A DNA stretch of 64,000 nucleotides from AWTP1-13 sp033764875 (GTDB lineage: Bacteria > Pseudomonadota > Alphaproteobacteria > Rhizobiales > Hyphomicrobiaceae): the NCBI GenBank assembly GCA_033764875.1, contig JANRIO010000025.1, positions 1 to 64,000 on the forward strand, in the 5' to 3' direction. This document shows positions 61,327 to 64,000 of the stretch, one piece after another. The notes beneath the pieces are model-generated. The model made no database searches. It worked only from the letters and a program-made list of their open reading frames with translations, and was not told the origin of the DNA. Each line of letters opens with the position of its first letter. The stretch's first letter is position 1. The position numbers and the translations under genes are program-made.

Positions 61327-62604
61327 TCAACGGCTTGCGCCCTTCTGCCGGGGCTCATGCAGGGCCTCGGGGTGGCGCGCGAAGAACTCCTCGATGGCTG
61401 CCGCGATGGAGCCGGCGACCTTGTGCTGCCATCTCGGCGAGGCGAGCAGGCCTGCGTCCTCGGCGTTGCTCATGTAGCCAAGCTCGATCAGCACGGACGG
61501 CACCTGCGCCTGGCGCAGCACCTTGAAGGCCGCCGAGCGCGCCGGATCGCGCGAGAGGCCGATGCTGCGCTTGATGTGGGGCAGCAGGCGGGCGCGCAGG
61601 TCCTGCGACAGGCTTGCCGTCTCGCGCCGTACGAGGTCCAGGAGGATGTCCTTGATCTCCGCATCGCCGTCGTCGAGGCCCACGGCGAGGCCTGCCAACG
61701 TGTCGGCGGCGTTCTCCTTGTCGGCCAGGAGACGGGCCGATTCGCTCGATGCCTTCTCGGATAGCGTGTAGACAGTGGCCCCACGCACGCCTTGCGCGAT
61801 CTGCCCGCCGGCAAGGCTATCGGCATGGATCGACAGGAAAAGGCGGGCGCCGGCCTCGCGCGAGATGCGAACCCGCTGCGCGAGCGGCACGAAGACGTCG
61901 TCGGCGCGGGTGAGCACGACGCCGAAGCGTCCTCCGGCCTCGATTCGCGCCTTCAGGTAGCGCGCCACGGCCAGGACCACGGTTTTCTCCGCGACGCCGT
62001 CGGAGAGGGCGCCCGGATCGATGCCGCCGTGCCCCGGATCGACGACGATCACCGGGCGGCCTTCCCGCCCGACGGCCTGGCTGGCGCTCGGCGGCGGGGG
62101 CGGCGATGCGGCAGCAGCAGGCTGCTTGCGGGCCGTGGCTGGGAAGGCGGTCGCCGACGTCTCGATCAGGTCGATGTCGATTCGCGCCGCCCTCTCGCCC
62201 GGCGACGTGAAGAGGTTGGCAGCGTCGATGGCGACGGGGCCGCGCGTGGAGATCACGATGCGGCCGTGATCGGGGGCCGGGGCCGCGTGGCGCACGGCGG
62301 TGATCAAGCCCTTGGGGCCGACGGAGATGCGCAGATCGGGCGCGAAGGCCGCCCCGACGAGGTCGACAACGATGCGATAGGGGTCGGCCTGGGCCTGGAC
62401 GTCGAACCGGGCGGGACGGTCGATCTGGATGGTCAGGCGGGTGCGGCGCTCGTCGCCAAGCGTTGCGTAGCCGGCGATCACCGCCTGGGTCTCGGCGGCG
62501 GCCGCTGCAACCGTAGACACCAGGCACAGCAACAGGACGGCGACAGGCCAGCCTGGCCTTTGCCGTCGCGATGCCGGCCTGCCCGCACCCACTGATTCGT
62601 CCAT
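61327..62604 (-). CDS. N-acetylmuramoyl-L-alanine amidase with AMIN domain
   Basis: The 425-residue periplasmic amidase (AmiA/B/C type) splits peptide stems from glycan strands at cell division. Signal peptide: WPVAVLLLCLVSTVAAAAAE. An AMIN domain (about 40-140) targets the septum. The zinc amidase_3 domain has H192 in DPGHGGIDPGA, E206 in GVAEKTV and H260 in LFLSIHADS, and the late catalytic Glu is in PSVLIELGYMSN. The ATG used gives the signal peptide. Next to mrcA, the standard Rhizobiales pair. Confidence 0.94.
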   Translation of the reverse strand: MDESVGAGRPASRRQRPGWPVAVLLLCLVSTVAAAAAETQAVIAGYATLGDERRTRLTIQIDRPARFDVQAQADPYRIVVDLVGAAFAPDLRISVGPKGLITAVRHAAPAPDHGRIVISTRGPVAIDAANLFTSPGERAARIDIDLIETSATAFPATARKQPAAAASPPPPPSASQAVGREGRPVIVVDPGHGGIDPGALSDGVAEKTVVLAVARYLKARIEAGGRFGVVLTRADDVFVPLAQRVRISREAGARLFLSIHADSLAGGQIAQGVRGATVYTLSEKASSESARLLADKENAADTLAGLAVGLDDGDAEIKDILLDLVRRETASLSQDLRARLLPHIKRSIGLSRDPARSAAFKVLRQAQVPSVLIELGYMSNAEDAGLLASPRWQHKVAGSIAAAIEEFFARHPEALHEPRQKGASR

Positions 62605-62732
62605 GCCGCCAGCCTCCTGTCCGGCAGAAACGCGGCGCGGCAGATGCAACGCCTTGGATCTTAACGGCTTGTTTGCCAAATCAGTCGCTTATGGTGCAGG
62701 CAATCGGCTGGTTGTCGACGAGCAAATGGTTC

Positions 62733-62761
62733 TTGCCACAGATTTCGTCGCGGCCTACAGT
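62733..62761 (+). promoter_or_regulatory. rne: candidate sigma-70 promoter for rne
   Basis: TTGCCA and TACAGT are 17 bases apart in the AT-richer part of the amidase-rne spacer. A transcript from here would have a leader of about 675 bases. Confidence 0.5.
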
Positions 62762-63443
62762 TTAACCGTTGCGTGACGCTGCGCGCATCGACGTGCGGCG
62801 TACGCAATCAGGTGGCAGTCGAGGCTTGAGTGGCGCTTGTGACTGGACCTTCAAAGGGCAGCTCGCACTTCGCTCGGCAACTCGTCCGCCGCCTTCTCAC
62901 TGCGGTTTGGTGAGGCTTTGGTGAAGCTCGGTCTCGCCGCGGCAATCGCGAGAGACGACAGGCCGATGCGCCCATACCGCAGCTTCCCAAGGCGGAAGCT
63001 CGGCACGATGGCACCCCTGACGCTCCCCGATCTGATGCGCGGGAGCAGCGCAACGGGCCTGACGCCGAAAGCCTGGAGGCAGCAAACGGCAGCGGACGCC
63101 GAAGACATGTCCGCGGGAATTGCCCCTCTTCGGGCATTGATTGCGGAGCGCCGGGCGCACCCTGACGCCCCCCGCGCTCCAACCTTGCGTGGACCAGGAT
63201 GACAGCCCGCACGTGCGGCACGACCAGGAGAGGCAGACGACCGGTCCATGACCGGCTCGCTCCGGCCCGCCTCGCCGCCGCGCATGCGCCGACGGCTCGC
63301 CCAGCCGCCGGCCGCGGGGCCGCAAGTCCTGGTCTCTCCCTTCCAACCCCACGAATCGGCGCAAAGACCGCGCGCCGGGCCCCACAAGGCTCGGACCGGC
63401 ACGGCACGCCCTGCTGCATGGTCCGCGCCAAGGACCCTATTCA
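62762..63443 (+). other. rne: long rne leader, hairpin-rich, no supported gene
   Basis: About 680 bases with no convincing reading frame or conserved protein. Foldable parts include TGCCC/GGGCA near 63121-63136 and a GGAGCGC-GGG/CCC-GCGCTCC hairpin at 63145-63180. RNase E mRNAs are known for long structured leaders through which the enzyme limits its own level; that role here is inferred from position. Confidence 0.5.
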
Positions 63444-64000
63444 ATGGACAAACACAATAAGATGCTCATCGATGCCACCCACCCCGAGGAGACTCGGGTG
63501 GTGGTGCTCCGCGACGGCCGCGTAGAGGAGTTCGATTTCGAAAGCGCGTCGCGCAAACCGCTTCGCGGCAACATCTATCTGGCCAAGGTCACGCGGGTCG
63601 AGCCGTCCCTGCAGGCGGCCTTCGTCGACTACGGCGGCAACCGGCACGGCTTCCTCGCCTTCAGCGAGATCCATCCCGACTACTACCAGATCCCGGTCGC
63701 CGACCGGCAGGCGCTGCTCGACGAGGAGGCTGCGGCCGAAGCCGAAGCCGAGGCGGAGGCGGACGCCCGCGCGGAGGCGCGCGACAGGCGGCGCCACGGA
63801 CGCGGCGCGGCCCATGCCGCCCATGACGACGAGGAGAACGGCGACGGCGAGCCGCAGGACGGGCACGAGGTGTCTGGCGCCGAGGGTGAGCCGGACGCGC
63901 ACGGGCACGGGCATGAGCATGAGCATGAGCATGAGGCCGTCGCCGCCGACGCCCATACCTCGGCCATGCGCCACGGCGACCCGGCTGCGGAAGAGGTGCC
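63444..64000 (+). CDS. rne: ribonuclease E, N-terminal part (runs off the window)
   Basis: Endonuclease that begins most mRNA decay and organises the degradosome with Pnp. The visible 185 codons hold the RNase H-like/S1 start: KMLIDATHPEETRVVVLRDG, LRGNIYLAKVTRVEPSLQAA and FVDYGGNRHGFLAFSEIHPD. After YYQIPVADRQALL comes a long acidic Glu/Ala insert, as in other alphaproteobacterial RNase E. It contains a striking His/Gly/Glu run HGHGHEHEHEHE (about residues 153-164). The ATG (MDKHNK) has no strong ribosome site. The catalytic DNase I-like part lies beyond the window. Confidence 0.93.
   Translation, partial: MDKHNKMLIDATHPEETRVVVLRDGRVEEFDFESASRKPLRGNIYLAKVTRVEPSLQAAFVDYGGNRHGFLAFSEIHPDYYQIPVADRQALLDEEAAAEAEAEAEADARAEARDRRRHGRGAAHAAHDDEENGDGEPQDGHEVSGAEGEPDAHGHGHEHEHEHEAVAADAHTSAMRHGDPAAEEV

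Noticed and set aside
58266..61526. 1086-residue open frame on the plus strand
   Set aside because: Antisense to penicillin-binding protein 1A. No domain, and composition typical of a shadow frame.
62918..63202. 94-residue frame in the rne leader
   Set aside because: No family, no good ribosome site, and overlapped by other equally open frames. Treated as leader RNA.
63248..63460. 70-residue frame overlapping the rne start
   Set aside because: Pro/Arg-rich, no ribosome site, ends inside rne. Probably chance in GC-rich DNA, though an upstream regulatory frame cannot be wholly excluded.
63900..63935. CRISPR-like short tandem repeat
   Set aside because: The 6-base periodicity codes for His-Glu pairs inside rne and has no spacers.

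Overview
The window looks like chromosomal DNA of a high-GC alphaproteobacterium, most likely order Hyphomicrobiales (Rhizobiales). The main evidence is gene order. The run mutS-glnD-murJ-trpS-usp-nfu-nitroreductase-tsaB-rimI-fur-miaB-phoH-ybeY-corC-lnt-xre-metK-trmB-rimP-nusA-ylxR-infB-rbfA-truB-rpsO-pnp is the conserved order of that group. Supporting evidence is a Fur/Mur-type regulator without CxxC zinc pairs, an RNase E with an acidic insertion after its S1 region, and abundant GTTGGGTC / CCCTCTCCCC palindromic repeats. Genus cannot be fixed from the sequence alone.

Layout. (1) 1-3.4 kb: thiC, carrying an in-frame palindromic repeat, then a repeat-rich stretch, a decayed Uma2 gene, and a strong candidate small RNA on the minus strand whose three hairpins all have C-rich loops. 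(2) 3.4-9.4 kb: recO with a small membrane protein, a CAP-domain protein, a dienoyl-CoA isomerase-like crotonase, a 43-residue membrane peptide, and regulator/target pairs (Lrp with an NTF2-like protein, LysR with a glutathione transferase). (3) 9.4-21.4 kb: gyrA, two small exported proteins, a hotdog thioesterase, an FkbM methyltransferase, MFS/AraC, a TetR gene facing a frameshifted crotonase remnant, a second thioesterase, a SYLF lipid-binding protein, and a Sel1-repeat protein overlapping a ThiE-like protein. (4) 21.5-32.4 kb: malic enzyme divergent from mutS, then glnD (nitrogen sensing), a DUF3750 protein and murJ. A nearly exact 105-bp repeat pair closes this block. (5) 32.7-44.2 kb: translation, tRNA-modification and envelope housekeeping genes, several translationally coupled through ATGA overlaps (tsaB/rimI, phoH/ybeY). 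(6) 44.2-57.4 kb: metK behind a structured leader, trmB, then the rimP-nusA-ylxR-infB-rbfA-truB-rpsO-pnp block. This starts from a clear sigma-70 promoter followed by an early terminator, so attenuation is likely. A 13-bp-stem terminator follows pnp. (7) 57.5-64 kb: a keto-pentenoate hydratase-like gene, then amidase and penicillin-binding protein 1A in tandem on the minus strand, divergent from a long RNase E leader and the first 185 codons of rne.

Most genes are conserved housekeeping genes. The less expected material is the minus-strand RNA at 3.1-3.2 kb, the repeat inside thiC, the metK and rimP leaders, the decayed crotonase with intact repeated operator-like sites, and two tiny membrane-protein genes. 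No CRISPR array, tRNA, rRNA, transposase or prophage gene was seen.
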